Positions 45,860 to 54,507 of a stretch of DNA of 64,000 nt are shown here, one piece after another; the first letter of the stretch is position 1; every line of letters starts with the position of its first letter. A program made the position numbers and the translations under genes. The stretch is from Chitinophaga rupis (GTDB taxonomy: Bacteria > Bacteroidota > Bacteroidia > Chitinophagales > Chitinophagaceae): positions 62,001 through 126,000 of the forward strand of contig NZ_FOBB01000006.1 in NCBI RefSeq assembly GCF_900109685.1. Direction: 5' to 3'. The notes under the pieces are model-generated. The model had not been told where the DNA came from. It was given only the letters and a program-made list of their open reading frames with translations, and did not search any database.

Positions 45860-46636
45860 TCACTTGGCACTTGCCAGCTTCATCTTGATTTTCATCATCA
45901 TAGAGTCTGGCAATATTCCAGCTAAAATGGAATTAAACCGGTTTTGAAAGCCTACAATTTTCTTTCCTTTTCCATGTAGTAAAAGTTTCACTCCTTCAGT
46001 AGCCACTGTTTTCACTGGGGCTGGCTTGTTAGATTTTACCAGATTTGTTTCCCGCATTTCTGGTGAAACAAAAGCTGTTTCAGTTGTGCCGGGAGCCAGT
46101 GTGGTAACCACTACGCCGGTTCCTTCCAGTTCGGCAGCGAGAGTTTCCGAAAATGCTAAGACAAAAGACTTGGTAGCGGAATACACCGACATGTAAGGGA
46201 AAGGCAAATATGCAATCACTGAAGAAACATTCATGATTCTGCCTAACTTTCGGGCTGCCATATCTTTTGCAAACAATTTGGTAAGGATAACCAGGCTGCT
46301 GACGTTGAGATCAATCATGTTCAACTCCTTTTCCAGTGATGTTTCCAAAAAACAGCCATAGTCGCCCAATCCTGCATTGTTCACCAAATGAGATACCTGG
46401 TAGTTAGCTTTCTTGATATCATCATATAACTGAGCCGCCTGCTCTGTTTTGCTTAGGTCTTTGGGTAGGTAGTGCACAGTAATTCCATATCTGGAAGATA
46501 ATTCCTTCTCCATGGCTGCCAATTTATCTTCACTGCGGGCAGTGAGTATTAGATTGTATTTTAAAGCTGCAAGCTGTTGGGCCATTTCGTAACCAATTCC
46601 GGATGATGCTCCGGTTATTAAGATGTATTGTTTCAT
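45860..46636 (-). CDS. SDR-family oxidoreductase of the efflux operon
   Basis: 258-residue classical SDR: cofactor motif GASSGIGYEMAQQL, NNAGLGDYG, catalytic Ser in MNVSSVIAYL and YxxxK in YSATKSFVLA, then LAPGTTETAF. It lies 21 bp after the RND pump gene and is probably the last gene of the TetR-controlled operon. It may reduce the toxic compound that induces the pump. Confidence 0.9.
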   Translation of the reverse strand: MKQYILITGASSGIGYEMAQQLAALKYNLILTARSEDKLAAMEKELSSRYGITVHYLPKDLSKTEQAAQLYDDIKKANYQVSHLVNNAGLGDYGCFLETSLEKELNMIDLNVSSLVILTKLFAKDMAARKLGRIMNVSSVIAYLPFPYMSVYSATKSFVLAFSETLAAELEGTGVVVTTLAPGTTETAFVSPEMRETNLVKSNKPAPVKTVATEGVKLLLHGKGKKIVGFQNRFNSILAGILPDSMMMKIKMKLASAK

Positions 46637-46657
46637 TTTGTTTGATTTTATGAATGA

Positions 46658-49600
46658 TTAAATACTTTCAATGGAAGGTGGTATAAGCTTATACATTACC
46701 GGCGTTACAATTCTTGAAAGAATAGTTGAACTAATTAATCCTCCAATCAATACAATCGCTAATGGAGCTATAAGTGGATTGGGGTTCCAGGCAAGAGGAA
46801 TTAATCCACAGATAGCGGTTATAGAGGTAAGCACCACCGGTAAGAAACGGGTTTCTCCTGCTTTATTAATTGCATCGTCTATGCTATAACCTTCAGCCCG
46901 CAACTGGTTGGTAAAATCAACGAGTAACAACGAATTCTTGACTTGTATGCCGGACAAACCAATGAAACCAATAATAGAAACGATTGACATCGGATGGCCG
47001 GTGATCAGTAGCATTACCACACCTCCGAGAATTCCTAATGGAATAATAGATAGTACAATGATGATACCTTTAAACGTTTTAAATTGTAGTAACAGAACGC
47101 CGATAAAGAGGAATGCACTTAGCAGTATAACTGAAAGGAAGTTTCCACCCAATGCATCACCTTCCGATTCCGCTTCTCCGGATAGCTTATAATAGTAACC
47201 AGGCGGCATTTTAAGTTTGTCCAGTTGCGGAACAATATCCTTTAGTACATCGTTTGCATATATACCTTCTTTGGTTAGAGAAGTAACCTTTATAAAACGC
47301 GATTTATTAAAATGATTTATTGCCGTAGGCGATGTTTCAAAAGAAATGGTTGCAATCTGGTTAACCAATACAGGAACACCTTGTATGTTGTTTACGTACA
47401 GGTTTTTGAATGCATCTAAATTTGAAAATTTATCTTTGGGAAGTGTCAGGACAACGTTGCGGGCATCGCCTCTGTCATCTATATAATCACCAACAGTTAA
47501 TCCTGCTACCGCCATTCGAATTACCTTATCAACATCGCTTGTAAGCACACCCAATGTGCGGGCTTTCTCTTTGTTTATTTCTATTTTAACGTCAGACTTG
47601 TAGGTGTTTAATTCGTTATTGATGTAAACAGTACCTGGGTTGTTGCGCAAAATATCCTCCACCTTAAAGGAAAGCTTACGTAGCGTGTCCGGGTCTTCAC
47701 CAAAAACCCTTACAACTATGTTGGCTTCTATCGCGGGTCCCTGTTCAAAATCTTTCACTTCAATTTTGGCATAGGGAAAACTTTTAAATTTTTCTCTTAG
47801 CTGTTTAATCAACGCTACTTTAGAGGCAGGACTTGCCTCATCATCCAACTGTACAAAAATCTGGGCAAAGTCGGGCTTAACGTCCTGTTGATGTATGTTA
47901 TAATATATCTGCGGATTTCCTTTGCCCACATTGCTTGTATAATACACAATCTCTTTGTGTTGTTTTAATTCATTTTCTATGAGTTTAGTTACCCTATCAC
48001 TCTCTGGAATATCAGCCTGCAGCGGCATTTTGATATTGATAAGGAACATCGGCTTTTCAGAAGTTGGAAAAAGTTTGAATCCTGTTTTTGTAAATAAGAA
48101 AAAGGCGAAAGCACTAAGTATTAATGATATTCCAATGGTTGTTTTGGGATATTTTAAAGCTCGTGGCATAATACCGCGATAACTGTAGGTGAGAAATTTT
48201 TGCAATTGCTTTAGGAAAAAATTACCTTCTCCATGGGCATGCGTTTTCAATATCCGGCTTCCCATGAAAGGAACAAGCGTTAAAGCTACAACCATCGATG
48301 CCAGTACACTGGTGATAACAGCCATAGGCAGGCTGCGCATAAATTCACCGGGTGCATCCGGCAGGAAGGCAAGAGGCAAAAACGCAATTACTAACGTGGC
48401 TGTACATCCTACAACTGCTACACCTATTTGTTTAGTGCCTTTTAAGATAGCATCCATTCGTGAGTGTCCTTCCCTGAGCCATCTTTCTATATTTTCAACA
48501 ACTACGATACTGTCATCCACCAACAATCCCAGCGCCACAACGAGCCCAACAATACTAAGCTGGTTTAATGAAAACCCTAATAAATTCAATGCTATAAGCC
48601 CTATTGCTAACGAAAGCGGAATAGAAATCATTACGATGAGTGATGCCCTGAATCCTAAAGGCAATAAGGTAATGGCTACTAAAAGAATTGCTAACCCAAA
48701 ATCAAATCCGAGATGTCCCAAACGTTGCGAAACCATATTTGCCTGGTCAAAAGTTTTGACAAGTTTGATATTAGAGGGAAGTCCTTTCGAAAATTCGTCA
48801 ACAATTGGAAGAAATTCTTTTTGCACTTGTGCTATGTTGACGTTGTCTTTCATTGCTGCAGTCACCAATACAGAACGGTGTCCGTTTAGACGTATAATAT
48901 GGTTCACCATTTCGCTTTTATAGCTTACATCAGCCACATCTTTCAAATAGATAATCTTTCCATTAGCGTTGTAAATAACGGTATTGGCAACATCCTCAAC
49001 ATTCTTAAGCTTTCCACTGGTCTTTACATTAAAAACCTTACTGTCAAGATTGATGCTTCCTCCGGGAATGTCTGCCGCTTCACTTTGCAAACTGCCTGCA
49101 ACTATGTTAAGCGGAATTTTCAGTTGCGCCAGTTTATCCAGTTGCACATCAACACGGATTTCCTGTTCCGGCATACCGGAATATTTAACTTCTTTGAGGT
49201 TTGTTATTTTCTCCAGGCGGGTTTTTAGTATATCAGCCTGGTCTCTCAATAGTTTATCGGAAGCATTATCAGAGACCAATGCCGCCTGTAAAATTTTTAC
49301 ATCCGAAGAAGAGATCTTTTCTGTTTTGACCAGGTAGATATCCTTGGGAAGTTCACTGTTTTTCAAAGCATTTATCTCTGTAGATATTTCCTGGTACTTA
49401 TTGTTAATATCAACACCATATTTGAATTTCACCTGGATTGCCGCCACGCCGTCTTCAATTGTGGTAAGCATTTTATCAATGTTTTCCAGGCCATAAATTT
49501 TGTTCTCAATCGGCTTGGCTACCTGCTCTTCCATGTCTTTAGGACTTGTGCCGGGGTATATGACCGTTATGAGATATTCTGGCGGATGAATGGTCGGATC

Positions 49601-49708
49601 CTCCGAACGCGGCATGGTAAACAAGGTGAGTACGCCCACTACTGCAAACAGCAGGAAAATAATGAGCGTGAACTGGTAATTTTTAACCGCAAAATTTGTA
49701 ATCTTCAT
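46658..49708 (-). CDS. RND efflux pump inner-membrane transporter (AcrB/HAE-1-like)
   Basis: 1016-residue proton-driven pump with 12 transmembrane helices and two large periplasmic loops. The proton-relay residues are present: the Asp pair in helix 4 (GLLVDDSIVVVEN) and the Lys in helix 10 (IQVKNSLLLVDF). This favours a hydrophobic-compound exporter over a heavy-metal pump. It starts 11 bp after the adaptor gene. Confidence 0.95.
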   Translation of the reverse strand: MKITNFAVKNYQFTLIIFLLFAVVGVLTLFTMPRSEDPTIHPPEYLITVIYPGTSPKDMEEQVAKPIENKIYGLENIDKMLTTIEDGVAAIQVKFKYGVDINNKYQEISTEINALKNSELPKDIYLVKTEKISSSDVKILQAALVSDNASDKLLRDQADILKTRLEKITNLKEVKYSGMPEQEIRVDVQLDKLAQLKIPLNIVAGSLQSEAADIPGGSINLDSKVFNVKTSGKLKNVEDVANTVIYNANGKIIYLKDVADVSYKSEMVNHIIRLNGHRSVLVTAAMKDNVNIAQVQKEFLPIVDEFSKGLPSNIKLVKTFDQANMVSQRLGHLGFDFGLAILLVAITLLPLGFRASLIVMISIPLSLAIGLIALNLLGFSLNQLSIVGLVVALGLLVDDSIVVVENIERWLREGHSRMDAILKGTKQIGVAVVGCTATLVIAFLPLAFLPDAPGEFMRSLPMAVITSVLASMVVALTLVPFMGSRILKTHAHGEGNFFLKQLQKFLTYSYRGIMPRALKYPKTTIGISLILSAFAFFLFTKTGFKLFPTSEKPMFLINIKMPLQADIPESDRVTKLIENELKQHKEIVYYTSNVGKGNPQIYYNIHQQDVKPDFAQIFVQLDDEASPASKVALIKQLREKFKSFPYAKIEVKDFEQGPAIEANIVVRVFGEDPDTLRKLSFKVEDILRNNPGTVYINNELNTYKSDVKIEINKEKARTLGVLTSDVDKVIRMAVAGLTVGDYIDDRGDARNVVLTLPKDKFSNLDAFKNLYVNNIQGVPVLVNQIATISFETSPTAINHFNKSRFIKVTSLTKEGIYANDVLKDIVPQLDKLKMPPGYYYKLSGEAESEGDALGGNFLSVILLSAFLFIGVLLLQFKTFKGIIIVLSIIPLGILGGVVMLLITGHPMSIVSIIGFIGLSGIQVKNSLLLVDFTNQLRAEGYSIDDAINKAGETRFLPVVLTSITAICGLIPLAWNPNPLIAPLAIVLIGGLISSTILSRIVTPVMYKLIPPSIESI

Positions 49709-49719
49709 ATCTATAGTTA

Positions 49720-50769
49720 TTACCTGATAATTTTTATTGTAGATTTTTCGTTGAGATAGGCACTGTTGGATACCACAATTTCTTTCACATCAGCAAGTCC
49801 CTCTCTCAGGTACACCTGTTGGTTGTCGATTTTTGAAATAGTTACCGGGATCTTCCTCACCTTACCGGTTCCTTCGGGCGCAAAGACGAATGCTTTATCA
49901 CCATCGGCTTCTACTAAAGAGCTGTATGGAATGACGTTTACATTTTCATCAGAATTAGTAGAGATTTCCGCTTTGCCAAACATGCCTACTGCAGGTTTTA
50001 TATCTTTTAATTTCAGTTTCAGTTCTACCTGGAAGGAGCCCAGCGCACGGTCTGCCGCCTGTGACTTACGAAATACGAAAGCATCAATTTCCTTACCTGC
50101 ATATCCGTCCAGCGTTACCTTCGCTGCCTGGCCCGGACTGACAGCGGACCATTCACGGTCTGTTACACCAACCTTAAGCAAATAGTTATCGTTTCCGTTT
50201 GTTTCGTTGATAATAAAGACCGGCGTTCCCGCGCCAATTACTTCTCCTTCATTGGCAATTTTTTGAGTTACAAAACCATCGGATGCTGCATATATTTTTG
50301 AATAGCGTTCGTTAAAAGCTATTGCCTCTTTTGCTTTCTGAGCAATATCCAGGGCGGTCTTGGTGTTTTGCAGTTGTTCTAAAGTAAAAACGCTGTCTTT
50401 GTAAAGATTCACCGCCCGTGTATAGTCGCGTTGTGTTTTGTCAACATTCAGGCTGGCTTGCTCCAGGCCTGCTGAAATCTCTGTAGAATTGAGTGTGGCA
50501 AGCAACTGGCCTTTCTTGAAGAACTGGCCTTCTTCTACCAAAACACGGTTAATTACACCTCCTATTTTGAAGGAATATTTGGCTTCGTTTTCTGTGCTTA
50601 CCAGGCCTGTTGCATTTATTTTTTGAGGTAAACCTAATGCAGACACTGCTGAAATCTTTACAGGAATAACATCCGTTTCTCCCAACGGATTTTTTGATTT
50701 GTCTTCTTCATTGCAGGAGTATAAAACTGACATTGCTGCAATAAGACTGAGCAATTGTATTTTCTTCAT
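49720..50769 (-). CDS. RND periplasmic adaptor (membrane-fusion protein)
   Basis: 349-residue lipoprotein adaptor joining the RND pump to the outer-membrane channel. The signal ends at LYSC (about residue 19). There is a split barrel-sandwich lipoyl half (GVINRVLVEEGQFFKKGQLLATL), a helical hairpin, a second half (YAASDGFVTQKIANEGEVIGAG) and a beta-barrel/membrane-proximal part. Gap to tolC is 18 bp. Confidence 0.93.
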   Translation of the reverse strand: MKKIQLLSLIAAMSVLYSCNEEDKSKNPLGETDVIPVKISAVSALGLPQKINATGLVSTENEAKYSFKIGGVINRVLVEEGQFFKKGQLLATLNSTEISAGLEQASLNVDKTQRDYTRAVNLYKDSVFTLEQLQNTKTALDIAQKAKEAIAFNERYSKIYAASDGFVTQKIANEGEVIGAGTPVFIINETNGNDNYLLKVGVTDREWSAVSPGQAAKVTLDGYAGKEIDAFVFRKSQAADRALGSFQVELKLKLKDIKPAVGMFGKAEISTNSDENVNVIPYSSLVEADGDKAFVFAPEGTGKVRKIPVTISKIDNQQVYLREGLADVKEIVVSNSAYLNEKSTIKIIR

Positions 50770-50787
50770 CTTAGTTGTTTTTTTATT

Positions 50788-52128
50788 TTATTGAATGGTG
50801 AAACTGGCGTTGGCGCGTTCTATTTCTGCCTGTTTTATTAATGTGTCGTAAAGTGAAATATTTGCCTGAAGTTGGGCAGATACGAGTTGGTTTTGTGCAT
50901 CCAGCAGTTCTATATAAAGTGAAATACCTTCTTTATATAGCAGCAATTCATCCTTATAATATTTTTCAGAAGAAGCCACTTGTGAAACAGCTGCATTGTA
51001 ATTTATAAGCGCGGTGTTGAATGAATTGGCTGCCGTGCTAACCTGTAATCTCAGTTGCTGTTCGGTATTGCTTGTCTGGGATGCAATCACTTTAGTATCC
51101 GCCTCCACCTGTTTTACTTTAAATTTATTTCTGCCTCCTGAAAAAATATCCCAGCCAAGTGAAATCCCGAAGAAATAATAAGGCGATTTGTCATTTACTT
51201 TAAAATCAAAAGCTTGCGACCCTAAATCAAGAAAGGAATTTAGTTTTGGTATTTTGTAGGAGTTTGCAAGACCAATAAGGTTCTTATTGATTGCGGCTGC
51301 TGTATTTAACTTTAATAATTCTTCTCTTTTATTTACAGCAGTATCATCTGCAACATGTGGGTCAGGAATATTGGTTATTGAGTCTATAAGTATGGGAGTG
51401 GTTAGCGGTTGGTTGATTAAGAAATTAAAAAAGTCTCTGGCATTATCACGGTTTATCATGGCGGTATTCAGTTGTGCAGTAATCTTTGTTACTTCATTAT
51501 TGCTCCTTACTACTGCCGTGCGGTTTACTTTTTCGTTATTAAAAAGAGAAGTGTTTATCCTTTCATTTTCTTTTACAAGTGCAAGGGCATTTTCATAAAT
51601 CCCGATGGCTGCCGTTGCCTGTAAATAATTATAATAAGCGATTTTGATTTCTTTTACAAGTTCCCGCTTGTAAATGTCTATTTCTATCTTTTGCAAATCA
51701 TACTGCTGACTTTTTATTTTTTTATTGTAAGCTATTTCTGCATTGATGACCGGAAAAGTGGTATGTAGTTTTACATCATAAAAATTATTGGGGTTCAGCA
51801 GTACACTTTGGTTTTGTATTTGTGGAAAATTATTAGTGCCTGTCAGTTGGTTGAGCGTTTTGTAAACGGGATTCATTAAATCTCCCACCGGAATATCCAC
51901 GGTGCGTCCGCCGCCTGCAAGGGTATAGTTTCCATTAAACTCAACATTGGGGAGGAATAATGATTTAGCTTCTTTCAAAGCCCAGAGACTTTTATCAAGT
52001 AAAAATTGCTGCTGGCGGATTGTTTCATTATTACTCAGACCCGTGTTGATATACTGCTCCAGGTGTGTTTGTGCATAAGCGCTTCCAACGCATAATAACA
52101 GCAAAAGAAATGGGATAAATTTTTTCAT
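50788..52128 (-). CDS. TolC-family outer-membrane efflux channel
   Basis: 446-residue outer-membrane factor from the Met at 52128, which begins a good signal peptide ending GSAYAQ; the 13-codon upstream extension runs through operator-like repeats and is rejected. Two helical repeats typical of TolC are seen (KEAKSLFLPNVEFNGNYTL early; YKEGISLYIELLDAQNQLVSAQ late). First structural gene of the efflux operon. Confidence 0.93.
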   Translation of the reverse strand: MKKFIPFLLLLLCVGSAYAQTHLEQYINTGLSNNETIRQQQFLLDKSLWALKEAKSLFLPNVEFNGNYTLAGGGRTVDIPVGDLMNPVYKTLNQLTGTNNFPQIQNQSVLLNPNNFYDVKLHTTFPVINAEIAYNKKIKSQQYDLQKIEIDIYKRELVKEIKIAYYNYLQATAAIGIYENALALVKENERINTSLFNNEKVNRTAVVRSNNEVTKITAQLNTAMINRDNARDFFNFLINQPLTTPILIDSITNIPDPHVADDTAVNKREELLKLNTAAAINKNLIGLANSYKIPKLNSFLDLGSQAFDFKVNDKSPYYFFGISLGWDIFSGGRNKFKVKQVEADTKVIASQTSNTEQQLRLQVSTAANSFNTALINYNAAVSQVASSEKYYKDELLLYKEGISLYIELLDAQNQLVSAQLQANISLYDTLIKQAEIERANASFTIQ

Positions 52129-52158
52129 GATTTTTATTTTAATGAACCATATTATTTT

Positions 52159-52175
52159 AATGAACAATGTTCATT
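52159..52175. promoter_or_regulatory. TetR operator O1
   Basis: AATGAACA-A-TGTTCATT, perfect 8-bp arms around one base, 30 bp before the tolC start. Confidence 0.75.
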
Positions 52176-52238
52176 TCTAAAGCAAAAAAAACACGATAAC
52201 TTTTTCAAGGCTCTGATTTTAATGAACCATATAATTTT

Positions 52239-52255
52239 AATGAACAATGTTCATT
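52239..52255. promoter_or_regulatory. TetR operator O2
   Basis: Identical 17-bp palindrome, between O1 and the end of tetR. Confidence 0.75.
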
Positions 52256-52271
52256 ATGAGGGCAAAAAAAT

Positions 52272-52889
52272 TTACAGATTACTTATGATTATTAAAAACT
52301 CATCGTACGCATCCGTTACAATGTTTTCAGGGTTTTTAATATTCGCGTTTTTCGTACGGGAACCTATTTCCAGGCTGCACATGCCATGTATACAGCTCCA
52401 TATCAGAAAACACAGGGGGTCCAGTTTATGCCCTTTAAAATGCCCGGCATCCATGCACTGTTTTACCGTAGTTCTTAGCGAATCAAAGCTTGCTTTCCCT
52501 TCATCCCACTCATCTTTTTGGATTGTTTCAAGGAACTCCATTGGTGCTTTAAGAATAAACATCAGATCGTACATTTCCGGGTTATTCAGGCCATAAGTGA
52601 TATACACTTTGCCCATTGCCTTTAGCCGCTCCATCGGGTCTTTTACGTTAAATAATACTTTCAACTGGCCGCCGAGGTCAACGAAGCCCTGCGTGTGCAG
52701 CGCATGGAGTATTTCATTCTTATCCCTGAAATAAACATATACTGTACCGATGCTGTAGTCTATGGAATCAGCGATATTTCTGATAGTTGTTTGTCCGATG
52801 CCTTTTTCTACAAACAACTTACGGGCAGCTTTTAAAATAAGCGCCTTCAGCTCTTCCTTCTCTCTTGCTTTTCTTTCTATAGTACCCAT
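52272..52889 (-). CDS. TetR/AcrR-family repressor of the efflux operon
   Basis: 205-residue repressor from the Met at 52889 (MGTIERKAREKEELK). The N-terminal TetR helix-turn-helix is FVEKGIGQTTIRNIADSIDYSIGTVYVYF, roughly residues 23-50, and the C-terminal ligand-binding helices follow. The longer frame to 52928 overlaps the operator and is rejected. It lies directly upstream of tolC on the same strand. Identical palindromes before tetR and before tolC point to control of both promoters. Confidence 0.92.
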   Translation of the reverse strand: MGTIERKAREKEELKALILKAARKLFVEKGIGQTTIRNIADSIDYSIGTVYVYFRDKNEILHALHTQGFVDLGGQLKVLFNVKDPMERLKAMGKVYITYGLNNPEMYDLMFILKAPMEFLETIQKDEWDEGKASFDSLRTTVKQCMDAGHFKGHKLDPLCFLIWSCIHGMCSLEIGSRTKNANIKNPENIVTDAYDEFLIIISNL

Positions 52890-52910
52890 AAAATCAATTT
52901 CAGTACAAAG

Positions 52911-52931
52911 AAAATGAACAATGTTCATTTT
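52911..52931. promoter_or_regulatory. TetR operator O3 (autoregulatory)
   Basis: AAAATGAACA-A-TGTTCATTTT, 10-bp arms, 22 bp before the tetR start; its core is the same 17-mer as O1 and O2. Confidence 0.8.
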
Positions 52932-53389
52932 TCAAAATAAATTTTATTTTTTGCTTGACATTTGAAGTGAATAACTGGCCGAATATTACGAATACAATAA
53001 TCCGATCTGCAAGTTTGGCACTATCGATACAATGTTTGAAGGATCGAAAATTATACCGAAATAGTTCAGAATCAGTATCTTAATTGTTTATTAATTAAAG
53101 ATTTAAGATTGAAAATGGAGATTAGATCTTCTATCTCCTGGTTCGATAATTCTCTTATGTGGGGCACGGTGATTTTCGATTACTTACAAAGGCTGGAGTT
53201 GATACGGCCTTTTTTGTTTTAATTCAAAGTTCTGATAAACTCTGATGAGGGTGACTATTTACATGAGCTGTTTTAGCCCTCTTGCAATAAATAAGTTTTG
53301 AGGGTGTACTGGTACACCCTCAAAACTTATAATGGTGATAGCCTTTTAACTTGCTTGAGTAAATATTCAAAAGCGCAAAAGAAAAAAAC
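52932..53389. other. 458-bp AT-rich intergenic region
   Basis: No gene seen on either strand. The only strong feature is the 53291-53330 hairpin. It separates the leftward efflux operon from the rightward Imm33-like gene. Confidence 0.6.
53291..53330. terminator. 19-bp perfect inverted repeat upstream of the Imm33-like gene
   Basis: Arms 53291-53309 and 53312-53330 with a 2-nt centre (at least an 18-bp stem with a 4-nt loop in RNA). It may terminate a vanished upstream gene or mark a mobile-unit edge. Confidence 0.55.
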
Positions 53390-53737
53390 ATGGATTTAAT
53401 TAAAACACAAAAAGAAGTATGTACTAAGTTCGGAGCCGTATTCGTCGAGGCTCCTTCTAATCTTAAAGTCGGCATTTCTCTAAATGTTAAAGACGGCATT
53501 TATCCGATAAATGGAATGCGTCATCCGATTGAAGGAGACACTTCGGGATGGTATATTTGGGCAGGCGAAGAATTTTCAGAAGACCCGGATTTTTTCGTTT
53601 CTCTTCATATTGAACATTTAAACGAGTGGTGCCCTCAAATAATTAAATATCTTGGTCTTGCACCGGGATGGAGATTTCTAATCGCACCGGGATATGAAGA
53701 CGTATGGAAAGATACTTCATTGCTGCAAGTTGATTAA
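53390..53737 (+). CDS. small DUF2185/Imm33-like protein
   Basis: 115-residue acidic soluble protein. Segments VKDGIYPINGMRHP, GWYIWAGEEFSEDPDFF and YLGLAPGWRFLIAPGYEDVW resemble the DUF2185 (Imm33) family, proposed immunity proteins of polymorphic toxin systems. No toxin gene is next to it in the window. It stands alone between two long hairpins. Confidence 0.65.
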   Translation: MDLIKTQKEVCTKFGAVFVEAPSNLKVGISLNVKDGIYPINGMRHPIEGDTSGWYIWAGEEFSEDPDFFVSLHIEHLNEWCPQIIKYLGLAPGWRFLIAPGYEDVWKDTSLLQVD

Positions 53738-53747
53738 TTAATATGCA

Positions 53748-53788
53748 ATAAGTGTTAACAGCAGAATATTTCTGCCGTTAACACTTAT
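53748..53788 (+). terminator. 18-bp hairpin after the Imm33-like gene
   Basis: Arms 53748-53765 and 53771-53788 with one mismatch and a 5-nt loop, 10 bp after the stop. Confidence 0.65.
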
Positions 53789-54420
53789 ATAATCTTTGAT
53801 AAACTATTCAAAACCTTTCACACCTCCGAAAGCTATACCTAGTGTCTTTTATGCCCGATAGGATATTTCATGGCTACGCGAAGGCTATTAAATATTTGAC
53901 ACCGGCTATGTGTCTCATTCTGCAATTTGTACTGCAGCAAAAATTGCTAATTTCAACATAAGTTGTAAATCCAGCAATATGATTCCGCGTGAGGCAATGC
54001 AAAGCCAAAGCGTTACAACGTTTTGGTACACTAATCGTAGCCTAATATTTTACACTTCACCCTCTGTGAAGCGGATAAAGCTGAAATGACCGTTGGGATC
54101 GCGGTTGATATTACCAAATTAGAGCTGGGAAATAGATAGTATAGTCCTTTGACACCAATAGAAAAATTTAGAATTGGGAAATCTTCCTCCAATGAAAACA
54201 GTTTAGAAAAGCAATAAAAGAATTGAGTATGATCGTATTAGGTTTTACAATACCGTAATTTCATCTTCTTGAAGCTGAAATCGCAGGTATAACTAATATC
54301 ATTGCTAAAAGCCGTACTATCACATGTCATTCTGCTGCTCAGCGGATTTTCAGGCGGTGCACATCCTGAAATGCGATGCGCTTCGATAAGATCATTTATT
54401 ACTCCTAAATGCAAGTTGCC

Positions 54421-54459
54421 GGACTTTTCAGGAAAGTAACTTTGGACTTTTCAGGAAAG
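54421..54459. promoter_or_regulatory. direct repeat GGACTTTTCAGGAAAG (two copies), likely AraC operator
   Basis: Exact 16-bp copies at 54421-54436 and 54444-54459, centre spacing 23 bp, about two helical turns. They end 48 bp before the SDR start, with a GACCTTTG -7-like element at 54480-54487. AraC-family proteins bind tandem half-sites like these, and an AraC gene follows the SDR. Confidence 0.55.
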
Positions 54460-54507
54460 CAGAATAAACATTCCCTGCCGACCTTTGTGTAATAAAATCT
54501 TACAACA

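Larger units (their letters stand above)
52136..52255. repeat. 40-bp direct repeat carrying TetR operators
   Basis: Two copies (52136-52175 and 52216-52255, 80 bp apart, one mismatch). Each contains an imperfect half-site AATGAACCAT and a full palindrome AATGAACAATGTTCATT. Confidence 0.85.
53738..54507. other. 770-bp intergenic region
   Basis: No gene with coding character. It has a terminator hairpin at its left end (53748-53788) and a 16-bp direct repeat at its right end (54421-54459). A stretch near 54080-54140 faintly recalls the N-terminus of an IS110-type transposase, but frames are broken and I do not claim it. Confidence 0.55.

Noticed and set aside
53291..53330. Insertion-sequence terminal repeat
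   Set aside because: The two arms are only 2 nt apart, so it is a hairpin and not the ends of an element.
54060..54260. Remnant of an IS110-type transposase
   Set aside because: Only a short faint resemblance in one broken frame; no inverted repeats or further domains.
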